Source: Streptomyces bluensis (lineage in GTDB: Bacteria; Actinomycetota; Actinomycetes; Streptomycetales; Streptomycetaceae). From it: a DNA stretch of 64,000 nt. The stretch is from positions 620,001 to 684,000 of the forward strand of contig NZ_BMVM01000001.1 of NCBI RefSeq assembly GCF_014650715.1, written 5' to 3'. Made by a program: the position numbers and the translations under genes. The notes under the pieces are model-generated. The model searched no databases. It had not been told where the DNA came from and saw nothing but the letters and a program-made list of their open reading frames with translations. The number at the start of each line of letters is the position of its first letter. The stretch's first letter is position 1. Positions 15,676 through 23,081 of this stretch are shown here, one piece after another.

Positions 15676-17943
15676 ATGACCACCACCACACCCGGTACCG
15701 CGGAAGTCGAGCTCGTGATCGGCGGTATGACCTGCGCCTCGTGCGCGGCTCGGATCGAGAAGAAGCTCAACCGTATGGACGGGGTCGAGGCGACCGTCAA
15801 CTACGCCGCGGAGAAGGCCCGGGTCACGTTCCGGGAGGACGTGGCGGTGCGGGAGCTGATCGCCACGGTCGAGGCGACCGGCTACACCGCGCGGGAGCCC
15901 GAGCCTCCGGCGCGGGCCGAGTCCCCCGGTGGTGAGGGCGGTTCGGCGCAGGAGGATGACGGGCTGGGGCCGCTGCGGCAACGGCTGGTCACGTCCGTGG
16001 TCCTGGCGGTGCCCGTGATCGTGATGGCGATGGTCCCGGCGGTGCAGTTCGAGTACTGGCAGTGGCTGTCGCTGACGCTGGCCGCGCCCGTGGTGACGTA
16101 TGCCGCCTGGCCCTTCCACAAAGCGGCGTTCACCAACGCGCGGCACGGCGCGGCCACCATGGACACCCTCATCTCGGTCGGTACCTCGGCGGCGTTCCTG
16201 TGGTCGGTGTGGGCGCTGTTCTTCGGCACTGCCGGCGAGCCGGGCATGACCCATCCCTTCGAGCTGACCATCGCGCGCAGTGACGGCGCGGGGAACATCT
16301 ACCTGGAGGCCGCGGCCGGTGTGACCGCGTTCATCCTGGCCGGCCGCTACTTCGAGGCCCGCTCCAAGCGCAGGGCGGGCGCGGCCCTGAAGGCGCTGCT
16401 GGAACTGGGCGCGAAGGACGTCACCGTGCTGCGCGCCGACGGCGGTGAACACACCATCCCCACCGCCGAGCTGACGGTCGGGGACCGTTTCCTGGTCCGT
16501 CCCGGGGAGAAGATCGCCACGGACGGGATCGTCGTGGAGGGCACCTCGGCCGTTGATGCCTCGATGCTGACCGGTGAGTCCGTGCCCGTCGAGGTCGTCG
16601 TCGGCGACAGCGTCACCGGCGCCACGATCAACGCCGGCGGCCGTCTGGTCGTGGAGGCCACCCGGGTGGGCGCCGACACCCAGCTGGCCCGGATGGCGCA
16701 GCTGGTGCAGGACGCGCAGAACGGCAAGGCCGCGGCGCAGCGGCTCGCGGACCGGATCTCCGCCGTGTTCGTCCCCGTCGTGATCGCCCTCGCACTGGGC
16801 ACGCTGGGTTTCTGGCTCGGCAACGGCGCCGGGCTGACGGCCGCGTTCACCGCCGCCGTCGCCGTACTGATCATCGCCTGCCCCTGCGCCCTGGGCCTCG
16901 CGACCCCGACCGCGCTCATGGTCGGCACCGGGCGCGGCGCCCAGCTCGGCATCCTGATCAAGGGCCCGGAAGTTTTGGAGTCCACCCGCCGGGCCGACAC
17001 CATCGTCCTCGACAAGACCGGCACCGTGACCACCGGGCGGATGGCCCTGCGCGCGGTGCACACCGCCGACACCACCGACGAGGCCGAAGCCCTGCGGCTG
17101 GCCGGTGCTCTGGAGCACTCCTCCGAGCACCCGATCGCCCGCGCCGTCGCCGACGCGGCCCGGAGCAAGCTGGGCTCGCTGCCCACGCCCGAGGACTTCG
17201 CGAACGTCCCCGGTCTCGGCGTCCAGGGCGTCGTCGACGGCCACGCCGTCCTCGTCGGCCGCGAACAACTGCTCGCCGAATGGGCCATCCGTCTGCCCAC
17301 CGATCTGGAACAGGCCAGGGCCGGCGCCGAAGCAGCCGGACACACCGCCATCACCGTCGCCTGGGACGGACAGGCACACGCCGTCCTCGAAATCGCCGAC
17401 GCCGTCAAGGACACCAGCGGCGAGGCCATCGACCGTCTGCGCGCCCTCGGCCTGACCCCGATCCTGCTCACGGGGGACAACAGGGCCGTCGCCGACTCCG
17501 TCGCCCGCGAGGTCGGCATCACCCCCGAGAACGTCATCGCCGAGGTCCTGCCCCAGGACAAGGTGGATGTCGTCAAGCGACTGCAGAGCGAGGGCCGTAC
17601 CGTGGCGATGGCCGGCGACGGTGTCAACGATGCCGCCGCACTCGCCCAGGCCGACCTGGGCCTGGCCATGGGCACCGGCACCGACGCCGCCATCGAGGCC
17701 GGCGACCTCACGCTCGTACGCGGCGACCTGCGCACCGCCGCCGACGCAATCCGCCTCGCCCGCCGCACCCTCACCACCATCCGCACCAACCTCTTCTGGG
17801 CCTTCGCCTACAACGTGGCAGCCCTGCCCCTCGCCGCAGCCGGCCTCCTCAACCCCATGATCGCCGGAGCGGCCATGGCCTTCTCCTCCGTCTTCGTCGT
17901 CGGCAACTCCCTCCGCCTGCGCTCCTTCCGCGCCACCGCCTGA
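15676..17943 (+). CDS. copA: Cu(I)-exporting P1B-type ATPase CopA
   Basis: A 755-residue P-type ATPase with one N-terminal HMA domain (GMTCASC, Cys20/Cys23), eight expected transmembrane helices, the actuator TGES (about 300), the intramembrane CPC of P1B-1 transporters ([13 protein letters not shown]), the phosphorylated Asp of DKTGT, SEHPIA (the His-Pro nucleotide-binding motif) and [13 protein letters not shown] with a single CxxC-type HMA and the CsoR context indicate Cu(I) export. The gene follows copZ and is closed by a strong hairpin at 17947-17990. A CopA could also protect the cell while copper reaches secreted enzymes such as the LPMO at 8397; that link is inference. Confidence 0.96.
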   Translation: MTTTTPGTAEVELVIGGMTCASCAARIEKKLNRMDGVEATVNYAAEKARVTFREDVAVRELIATVEATGYTAREPEPPARAESPGGEGGSAQEDDGLGPLRQRLVTSVVLAVPVIVMAMVPAVQFEYWQWLSLTLAAPVVTYAAWPFHKAAFTNARHGAATMDTLISVGTSAAFLWSVWALFFGTAGEPGMTHPFELTIARSDGAGNIYLEAAAGVTAFILAGRYFEARSKRRAGAALKALLELGAKDVTVLRADGGEHTIPTAELTVGDRFLVRPGEKIATDGIVVEGTSAVDASMLTGESVPVEVVVGDSVTGATINAGGRLVVEATRVGADTQLARMAQLVQDAQNGKAAAQRLADRISAVFVPVVIALALGTLGFWLGNGAGLTAAFTAAVAVLIIACPCALGLATPTALMVGTGRGAQLGILIKGPEVLESTRRADTIVLDKTGTVTTGRMALRAVHTADTTDEAEALRLAGALEHSSEHPIARAVADAARSKLGSLPTPEDFANVPGLGVQGVVDGHAVLVGREQLLAEWAIRLPTDLEQARAGAEAAGHTAITVAWDGQAHAVLEIADAVKDTSGEAIDRLRALGLTPILLTGDNRAVADSVAREVGITPENVIAEVLPQDKVDVVKRLQSEGRTVAMAGDGVNDAAALAQADLGLAMGTGTDAAIEAGDLTLVRGDLRTAADAIRLARRTLTTIRTNLFWAFAYNVAALPLAAAGLLNPMIAGAAMAFSSVFVVGNSLRLRSFRATA

Positions 17944-17946
17944 ACC

Positions 17947-17990
17947 GGCCGCAGCGCTGCCCGGGTCCCGTCCCGGGCAGCGCTGCGGCC
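17947..17990. terminator. Strong terminator hairpin after copA
   Basis: A perfect 19-bp stem, 17947-17965 pairing with 17972-17990 (core CAGCGCTGCCCGGG), with a six-base TCCCGT loop, begins four bases after the copA stop codon. This is among the longest hairpins in the window. Confidence 0.88.
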
Positions 17991-18094
17991 TTGCCGGAGA
18001 CAGTGAGGCCACCCGCCCGCCGCATTCCGGACGAGCCCGCTCTTAAGGGATCTCGCCCCGGTCCGGCCGGGCGATGCCCGATGATGGGCGCGTC

Positions 18095-18727
18095 ATGACC
18101 ACGCTCCTCCGTACACCGACGCGTCCTGCGCCTCTGCCCGTCCTGCGGGCGACGGTGTTCGCGGTCGTCGGGACGGTGCTGGGAGTGAGCGCCCACCATC
18201 TGGTCGCCGACGGACCGGCTCCCTGGCGGCCGGGCGCGGCGGCGGCCGCCGTGCTCTTCGGCGTGGGACTCGCCGGCACCCGGCGCCCGCGCTCCCTGGC
18301 CACGGTGGTGGCGACGTGCGGTGCCGCGCAGGTGGGGCTGCATCTGTGGCTGACGGCGACCGGGCCCGCGCACCACGCGGCGACCATGGGGGTGCCCGGA
18401 CACACCCGGCACGGCATGGACCCGCCCGGCTCGCTCGCCATGACGGCCGTCCACGCCGGGGCGGCGCTGCTCGTCGCCGTCCTGCTGCACCGTGCCGACG
18501 CGGCCTGCTGGTTCCTGGCCCGTGGTCTGGTGGAGGCCGTCGACTCCGTCCGGGCGCGGATCGCCACGGTTTGGGCCCTGCTGAGCGACCGCCCTGCCGC
18601 AGCGGAACCCGGACTGCCGGTCCTCCTCCGGGCAGGGCTGGAGCGGCCACCGCCCAGGGGTGCGGTGCTCGCGGACGTGATGATGCGGAGGGGGCCTCCC
18701 GTGGCGCGGCTCACTCGCGCCCGATGA
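18095..18727 (+). CDS. Membrane protein linked to copper/YcnI locus
   Basis: A 210-residue protein with four probable transmembrane helices (about 17-36, 45-62, 68-87 and 125-145) and a cytoplasmic basic tail. Several histidines lie in membrane-facing or loop positions (SAHHLVADG, GPAHHAATMG, HTRHGMD), which suggests metal association. It precedes the YcnI gene by 55 bp in the same direction; small membrane proteins with YcnI are common in actinobacteria and often sit in copper loci, but the function is unproven. ATG 18095 was chosen because an upstream in-frame ATG at 18074 has no ribosome-binding site. Confidence 0.6.
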   Translation: MTTLLRTPTRPAPLPVLRATVFAVVGTVLGVSAHHLVADGPAPWRPGAAAAAVLFGVGLAGTRRPRSLATVVATCGAAQVGLHLWLTATGPAHHAATMGVPGHTRHGMDPPGSLAMTAVHAGAALLVAVLLHRADAACWFLARGLVEAVDSVRARIATVWALLSDRPAAAEPGLPVLLRAGLERPPPRGAVLADVMMRRGPPVARLTRAR

Positions 18728-18782
18728 CCCTGCCGGAGCGGCTGCCACGCCGCCCGTGCTTTCCTCATGCCTGGAGACACCC

Positions 18783-19520
18783 ATGCCCCGCACCACCCGC
18801 CGGCACGGCGGTATCCGCCGTGCAGTCCCCGCGGCCGCCGTCGCCGCCACCGCCGTCCTGTTCACCGCCGGTCCGGCCGCCGCCCATGTGGAGGTCGAGT
18901 CCGCCGACGCCCAGGCCCTCGCCCAGAACGTCGAACTCACCTTCAGCGCCGAGTCGGAGTCCGGCACGGCCGGGATCTCCGAGCTGCGCGTGATCCTGCC
19001 GGAGGGCATCGAGCCCGCCGACGTGACATACGGCGAAGGCCCCGAGGGCTGGAAGCTCACGGCGAACAAGGACGGCTTCACCGTCAAGGGCACGGCCGCC
19101 AAGGTCGGCGAGGACGTCGAACTCTCCGTCGTCGTACGGCAGTTGCCCGACGCGAAGGAACTGGTGTTCAAGACCCTGCAGACCTACAGCGACGGCAAGG
19201 TCGACCGCTGGATCGAGCTGGGCGAGTCCGGCAGCGACGGCCACGGCCACGGCAACACCGCCCCGGTGCTGAAACTCAGGGCCGCCGCGCCCGGCGCCGA
19301 GCCGCTCAGCCCGTCACCGAGCGAGGCCGAGAGCGAGTCCGCCTCCCCGACGCCGAGCGCCGAGCAGACCTCGCCCTCGGCCTCCCCCGCCGCCGAGGCG
19401 ACCGCGGACGACGACAGCGGTCTGTCGGCCGGTGCCTGGACCGGTATCGCTGCGGGCGTGATCCTCGTGGCGGGTGGAGCGTTCTACCTCGTACGGCGCC
19501 AGGGCCGCGCCCAGGAGTAG
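18783..19520 (+). CDS. ycnI: YcnI-family (DUF1775) exported copper-binding protein
   Basis: A 245-residue precursor: signal peptide 1-34 ending AAA, mature protein starting with His35 (HVEVESADAQALAQN), the residue forming the mononuclear copper site in YcnI proteins. The DUF1775 beta-sandwich spans about 35-165 (ELRVILPEGIEPADVTYG, WKLTANKDG), followed by a Ser/Pro/Glu-rich spacer and a C-terminal transmembrane anchor (AGAWTGIAAGVILVAGGAFYLV) with RRQGR stop-transfer residues. It is displayed on the outer face of the membrane and may act as a periplasm-equivalent copper chaperone. GGAG upstream of ATG 18783 supports this start. It is convergent with the sulfatase. Confidence 0.9.
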   Translation: MPRTTRRHGGIRRAVPAAAVAATAVLFTAGPAAAHVEVESADAQALAQNVELTFSAESESGTAGISELRVILPEGIEPADVTYGEGPEGWKLTANKDGFTVKGTAAKVGEDVELSVVVRQLPDAKELVFKTLQTYSDGKVDRWIELGESGSDGHGHGNTAPVLKLRAAAPGAEPLSPSPSEAESESASPTPSAEQTSPSASPAAEATADDDSGLSAGAWTGIAAGVILVAGGAFYLVRRQGRAQE

Positions 19521-19545
19521 AGGTGACTGCCGCCCCGCGGAGCGG

Positions 19546-20970
19546 CTACGTCGGGGGCGGCTGGTGTCCGAAGCGTGCCCCGTCCCAGGCGGAGACCTGG
19601 GTATCGGGTCGCCGCTGGGCGGTGGTGCGCGGCGGGGCGGGCTCGACGGTCGCGTCGGGCTCGCCCGTGCGCCCGAGCCATGCCCGCAGGGCCTCGCGCA
19701 GCCGGTCCGCGACGGCGCGGTGGGAGGTCAGTCCGGCGAGGTTGTCCAACTCGTACGGGTCGGCGTGCAGGTCGTACAGCTCGGTCTCGACGTAGCGGGT
19801 CGCGGTGGGCTCGTGCCAGGGGTCGGCGTCCGGTGCGGCGACCGCGTACTTCCAGCGGTCCGTGCGCACCGCCCGGCCGACGTGGTCCTCGCTGATCTGG
19901 ACGTACACCTCGGCGGGACGGCCCGGGTCGGTGCCGCCTCCGGTCAGCGGCAGGAAGGAGCGGCCCTGCACCCCGTCCGGCACCGGCAGGCCGGCGGCTT
20001 CCAGGAGGGTGGGTGTCAGGTCGACGGTGCTGACGGGGTGGCGGATGCGGCCTCCGCCGGCGAATCCGGGGCCGGTGAGGGCCAGGGGGACGCGCACGGA
20101 CGCGTCGTGGGCGGAGCGCTTGTACTCGCTGTTGCGGGTGCGGAAGTGCGAGCCGTGGTCGGCGGTCCAGGCCAGGACCGTGGTCTCCGCGATGCCGAGG
20201 CCGCGCAGTGCGTCGCGCAGCCGGCCCACGCCCTCGTCTACGCGTTTGATCTGGCCGAGGTATCCACCGAGGTGGCGGTGGGCGCCGCCCTGCGGTGCGG
20301 CGGGGCTGAGCGCGGCCAGGTCCGGGGGCAGCCAGCTGCCCTGGTAGCGCTCACGGTAGCCATCGGGTGCCGGGTGGTCGTCCGTGGCGTTCTGGTGGTG
20401 GGGCTCCAGGAGGGACAGGAAGAGCAGGAACGGGCGGTCGTGGTGGTCGGCGACGAAGCGGACCGCGGCGTCGACCAGGGCGTCGGAGCGGTAGCCGGGG
20501 AGCCGCACCGGTTGCCCGGCGCCGTCGTACAGCACCGTGCGGTAGGCCTCGGAGGTGAACTCCAGCCGGTCCGAGGCCAGCCACTCCTGGTAGCCGCCGC
20601 GCCGCTCGGGGGGGACGGGGCCGTCCGGCTGGTCCTCGCCCGCGAGGTGCCACTTGCCGATGTAGCCCGTCGCGTATCCCGCCCGTGTGAACGCCGCCGC
20701 CAGGGTCGGGATGTCCGGTGGCAGCGCGAGACCGTTGCGGAACACGCCCGTCGCCGTCGGGAAGCGACCCGTCTGCAGTGCGGAACGGGCCGGAGCGCAC
20801 ACGGGGTTGGGGGTGATCGCCTGCTCCACATGGGTGCCCTCTCGGGCGATCCGGTCGAACTCCGGTGTCACATCGGCCGGATTGCCGTGCGCTCCTGTGG
20901 TGTCCCAGCGCTGCTGGTCGGTGAGGACGACGATCACCGAGGGCCTGGTGCTCCGGTCAGGGACGGTCAT
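19546..20970 (-). CDS. Cysteine-type sulfatase (arylsulfatase/choline-sulfatase-like)
   Basis: A 474-residue S1-family sulfatase. The formylglycine motif C-x-P-x-R is present as CAPARSALQTGRFP with Cys58, so activity needs the formylglycine-generating enzyme, not encoded here. Metal-binding residues are visible in VLTDQQRWD near the N terminus and AWTADHGSHF in the second half; KWHLAG and PTLLEAAGLPVP are also family-typical. No signal peptide is seen, so it is probably cytoplasmic, acting on imported sulfate esters or sulfated glycans. ATG 20970 (AGGA upstream) is preferred to an in-frame start at 21021 that overlaps the preceding gene. Its gene lies 47 bp downstream of the quinone oxidoreductase, likely co-transcribed. 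Confidence 0.88.
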   Translation of the reverse strand: MTVPDRSTRPSVIVVLTDQQRWDTTGAHGNPADVTPEFDRIAREGTHVEQAITPNPVCAPARSALQTGRFPTATGVFRNGLALPPDIPTLAAAFTRAGYATGYIGKWHLAGEDQPDGPVPPERRGGYQEWLASDRLEFTSEAYRTVLYDGAGQPVRLPGYRSDALVDAAVRFVADHHDRPFLLFLSLLEPHHQNATDDHPAPDGYRERYQGSWLPPDLAALSPAAPQGGAHRHLGGYLGQIKRVDEGVGRLRDALRGLGIAETTVLAWTADHGSHFRTRNSEYKRSAHDASVRVPLALTGPGFAGGGRIRHPVSTVDLTPTLLEAAGLPVPDGVQGRSFLPLTGGGTDPGRPAEVYVQISEDHVGRAVRTDRWKYAVAAPDADPWHEPTATRYVETELYDLHADPYELDNLAGLTSHRAVADRLREALRAWLGRTGEPDATVEPAPPRTTAQRRPDTQVSAWDGARFGHQPPPT

Positions 20971-21017
20971 GCGTCCTGAGCCTAGGACGCAAGGGCCGCA
21001 ATCGACCCCGTGCCGGC

Positions 21018-21980
21018 TCACACGATCCGGATCACGTGTTTTCCGCGTACGCCTCCGCGCTCCAGCGAGCGGTGCGCGGCGGCGATGCCGGCGAGCGGGT
21101 ACACCGTGTCCACGACGGGCCGGATCGCTCCGCTCTCGGTGAGGCGGGTGAGCTCGGCGATGAGGGCGCGGCGGGGGTTTTCGCTGAAGAACCGTACGCG
21201 GCGCGGACCGAACACGGTCGACACGAGCAGGTACGAGAGGGAAGCGGCCAGGTTCTCGGCGTCGAAGGCGATCGCCACCATGCGCCCTCCGGGGGCCAGA
21301 AGGCGCCGATAGGCGGGGAGCGCGGTGCCGACCGTGTCGAGAACGACATCGAACCGGCCCAGGTCGGCCGGACCGGTGGTGGCGTAGTCGACGGCCTCGT
21401 CCGCGCCGAGACCGCGGACGAAGTCGAGGTTCTTCGCCCCGGCGAGCGCCGTGACGTGGGCGCCGTAGGCCTTGGCGAGCTGGACGGCGACGCTGCCGAC
21501 GCCGCCGGCGCCGCGGACGAGCAGCCGTTCGCCTGCCGTGAGACGGGCCTTGTCACGCAGTGCGGTGATGGCCGTGGTGCCGACGGCCGGCAGCGCCGCC
21601 GCCTGGACCAGGTCGAGGCCGCTGGGCGCCGGAGCCAGCTGCCGTGGAGGCACGGCCACGAATTCCGCGGCACTGCCGAAACTGCGGGGCAGCAGCCCCC
21701 ATACCCGGTCGCCCGCCGCCAGGCCCGAGTCGGAGGAACCGGGGTCGACGACTTCTCCGGCGAAGTCGATTCCGGTGCGTTTGGGGAAGCCGCGCCCCAT
21801 GAGCCCGGTCACCAGACGCACTTTGCCCGCCCGCCCCAGCAGTTCGCCTCCGTTGACGCTGGCGGCGTGGACGCGCACCAGGACCTCCCCCGGCTTGGCG
21901 TCCGGGTTCGGCACGGTGCCTTCGTAGAGCACGTCCGGAGGGCCGTACCTGTCGTACAGAGCCGCACGCATGTCACTCAC
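21018..21980 (-). CDS. Zinc-independent medium-chain dehydrogenase (quinone oxidoreductase family)
   Basis: A 320-residue NADPH-dependent MDR protein: GroES-like half (MRAALYDRYGPPDVLYEG, GTIDFAGEV-like TGIDFAGEVV), then a Rossmann half with the A-A-A-L-P-x-x-x-x-T-A region (AALPAVGTTAITAL) and G-x-G-x-x-G (VRGAGGVGSVAVQLAKAYG). Structural zinc cysteines are absent, as in QOR-type enzymes that reduce quinones or enones. It is the first gene of a probable two-gene leftward unit with the sulfatase. Substrate unknown. Confidence 0.85.
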   Translation of the reverse strand: MSDMRAALYDRYGPPDVLYEGTVPNPDAKPGEVLVRVHAASVNGGELLGRAGKVRLVTGLMGRGFPKRTGIDFAGEVVDPGSSDSGLAAGDRVWGLLPRSFGSAAEFVAVPPRQLAPAPSGLDLVQAAALPAVGTTAITALRDKARLTAGERLLVRGAGGVGSVAVQLAKAYGAHVTALAGAKNLDFVRGLGADEAVDYATTGPADLGRFDVVLDTVGTALPAYRRLLAPGGRMVAIAFDAENLAASLSYLLVSTVFGPRRVRFFSENPRRALIAELTRLTESGAIRPVVDTVYPLAGIAAAHRSLERGGVRGKHVIRIV

Positions 21981-22336
21981 TCTTTCCAGTTCAGTCGATC
22001 GGCCGTGGCCGGGCGCCCAGGGGACACCGAACCGCCGGTGACCGTCACGCTAACTCCGCGACCGGAGAGGCCAGTCCGGTTGAGCGGAGGTGAGAAACAT
22101 GCCTGCCCGTTCCTCTCGGATGAAGCCCTCAGCGCGGAGCGGGGATGCCCCCGGCGAGCTGAGGTACACACCGACCGCATCCGAAGTACATCGGATCTCT
22201 CTTCGGCTCGTTCCCTGCATTGACGCGCTTTGAGCGCTGGTTCTAGGCTGCGCCAGACGATAGATCCGATGAATCGTTCCTGTGATCCGCCCGCTCGACC
22301 CCCACACCAGCGTGACGCCCATCAGGAGTGATTGAC
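21981..22336. other. Divergent intergenic region with lyase promoter (356 bp)
   Basis: No gene is visible. The right half carries a good promoter for the lyase-like gene (22220-22249) flanked by a 10-bp inverted pair (22189-22198 and 22262-22271), and AGGAG at 22324-22328. The left half, upstream of the oxidoreductase, shows nothing I can call. Confidence 0.6.
22189..22271. promoter_or_regulatory. Promoter bracketed by widely spaced inverted repeat
   Basis: TTGACG (22220-22225), an 18-bp spacer and TAGGCT (22244-22249) make a near-consensus housekeeping promoter for the lyase-like gene. CATCGGATCT at 22189-22198 and its exact inverse AGATCCGATG at 22262-22271 lie just upstream of the -35 and just downstream of the expected start site, the layout of a repressor that contacts both sides of a promoter. 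The cognate regulator is not identified. Confidence 0.65.
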
Positions 22337-23023
22337 ATGAACCCTTCACATTCAGGGCCGTCCAGACGTGCGGTTCTCGCAACCGGCGGCCTGCTCGCGT
22401 CAGGCGCGCTCTGGGCGATGACCCCGTCGACGTCCTTTGCCGCACCCGCCTCACCCACGGACGGCTGGAAGAAGACCGCGTTCACCTACGGCGTGCAGAA
22501 GCCGTGGAACCTCGACCTGAGCGACCGCTACACCAACAGCGGCGGCGTCCACCGCATGTGGGTGTACGACACCGACGAGCCCATGTCACAGGGCAGTTCC
22601 ACCGACCCGCGCACCGAGATGCGCTGGAACCAGGAGTACACGTCCGGGCAGCACATGTGGGACGCCGACGTGTATCTCCCGTCCGGCACGAACGGCGCGA
22701 CCTTCGTGCAGATCCTCCGTGTGATCCACCCCTCGGGCACACCCGCCACGGACTTCATGCTCAACGCCTACAGCGCGAGCGGCGGAACGGTGCGGGCCTA
22801 CGACCGCACCGTCCTCAAGACGAACGCCTACAACACCTGGTTCAACGTCAAGCTCGAACACAACGCCTCAAGCGGCAGCGTCAAGGTCTACTTCGACGAC
22901 GCGCTGGTGCTGACCACCGAGGACCGCGGGCCCGCCACCCGCCACTTCAAGAACGGCGTCTACCACCACGGCAACGGCCGCGCCGAGGCACGCTTCCGCA
23001 ACCTCACCTACTGGACGCGATGA
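22337..23023 (+). CDS. Tat-exported polysaccharide-lyase-like protein (jelly-roll)
   Basis: A 228-residue precursor. The N terminus SRRAVLATGGLLASGALW is a twin-arginine signal, cleaved near AFA-like FAAPAS. The mature part is all-beta and shows three spaced motifs like those lining the cleft of jelly-roll polysaccharide lyases (PL7/PL18/PL20 type): RTEMRW, a Q-I strand (FVQILRV), and FKNGVYHHG. These families eliminate uronic-acid links in alginate or glucuronan. A His is present near the last motif but the canonical QIH is QIL, so activity and substrate are uncertain. ATG 22337 has AGGAG eight bases upstream. The GH95-like gene follows 58 bp later, probably in the same transcript. Confidence 0.68.
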   Translation: MNPSHSGPSRRAVLATGGLLASGALWAMTPSTSFAAPASPTDGWKKTAFTYGVQKPWNLDLSDRYTNSGGVHRMWVYDTDEPMSQGSSTDPRTEMRWNQEYTSGQHMWDADVYLPSGTNGATFVQILRVIHPSGTPATDFMLNAYSASGGTVRAYDRTVLKTNAYNTWFNVKLEHNASSGSVKVYFDDALVLTTEDRGPATRHFKNGVYHHGNGRAEARFRNLTYWTR

Positions 23024-23081
23024 GCCGTGCCCGGACGCGCTGAGGACCTTGACGAACCGTCGCACCTTGGAGGCACCCGCA

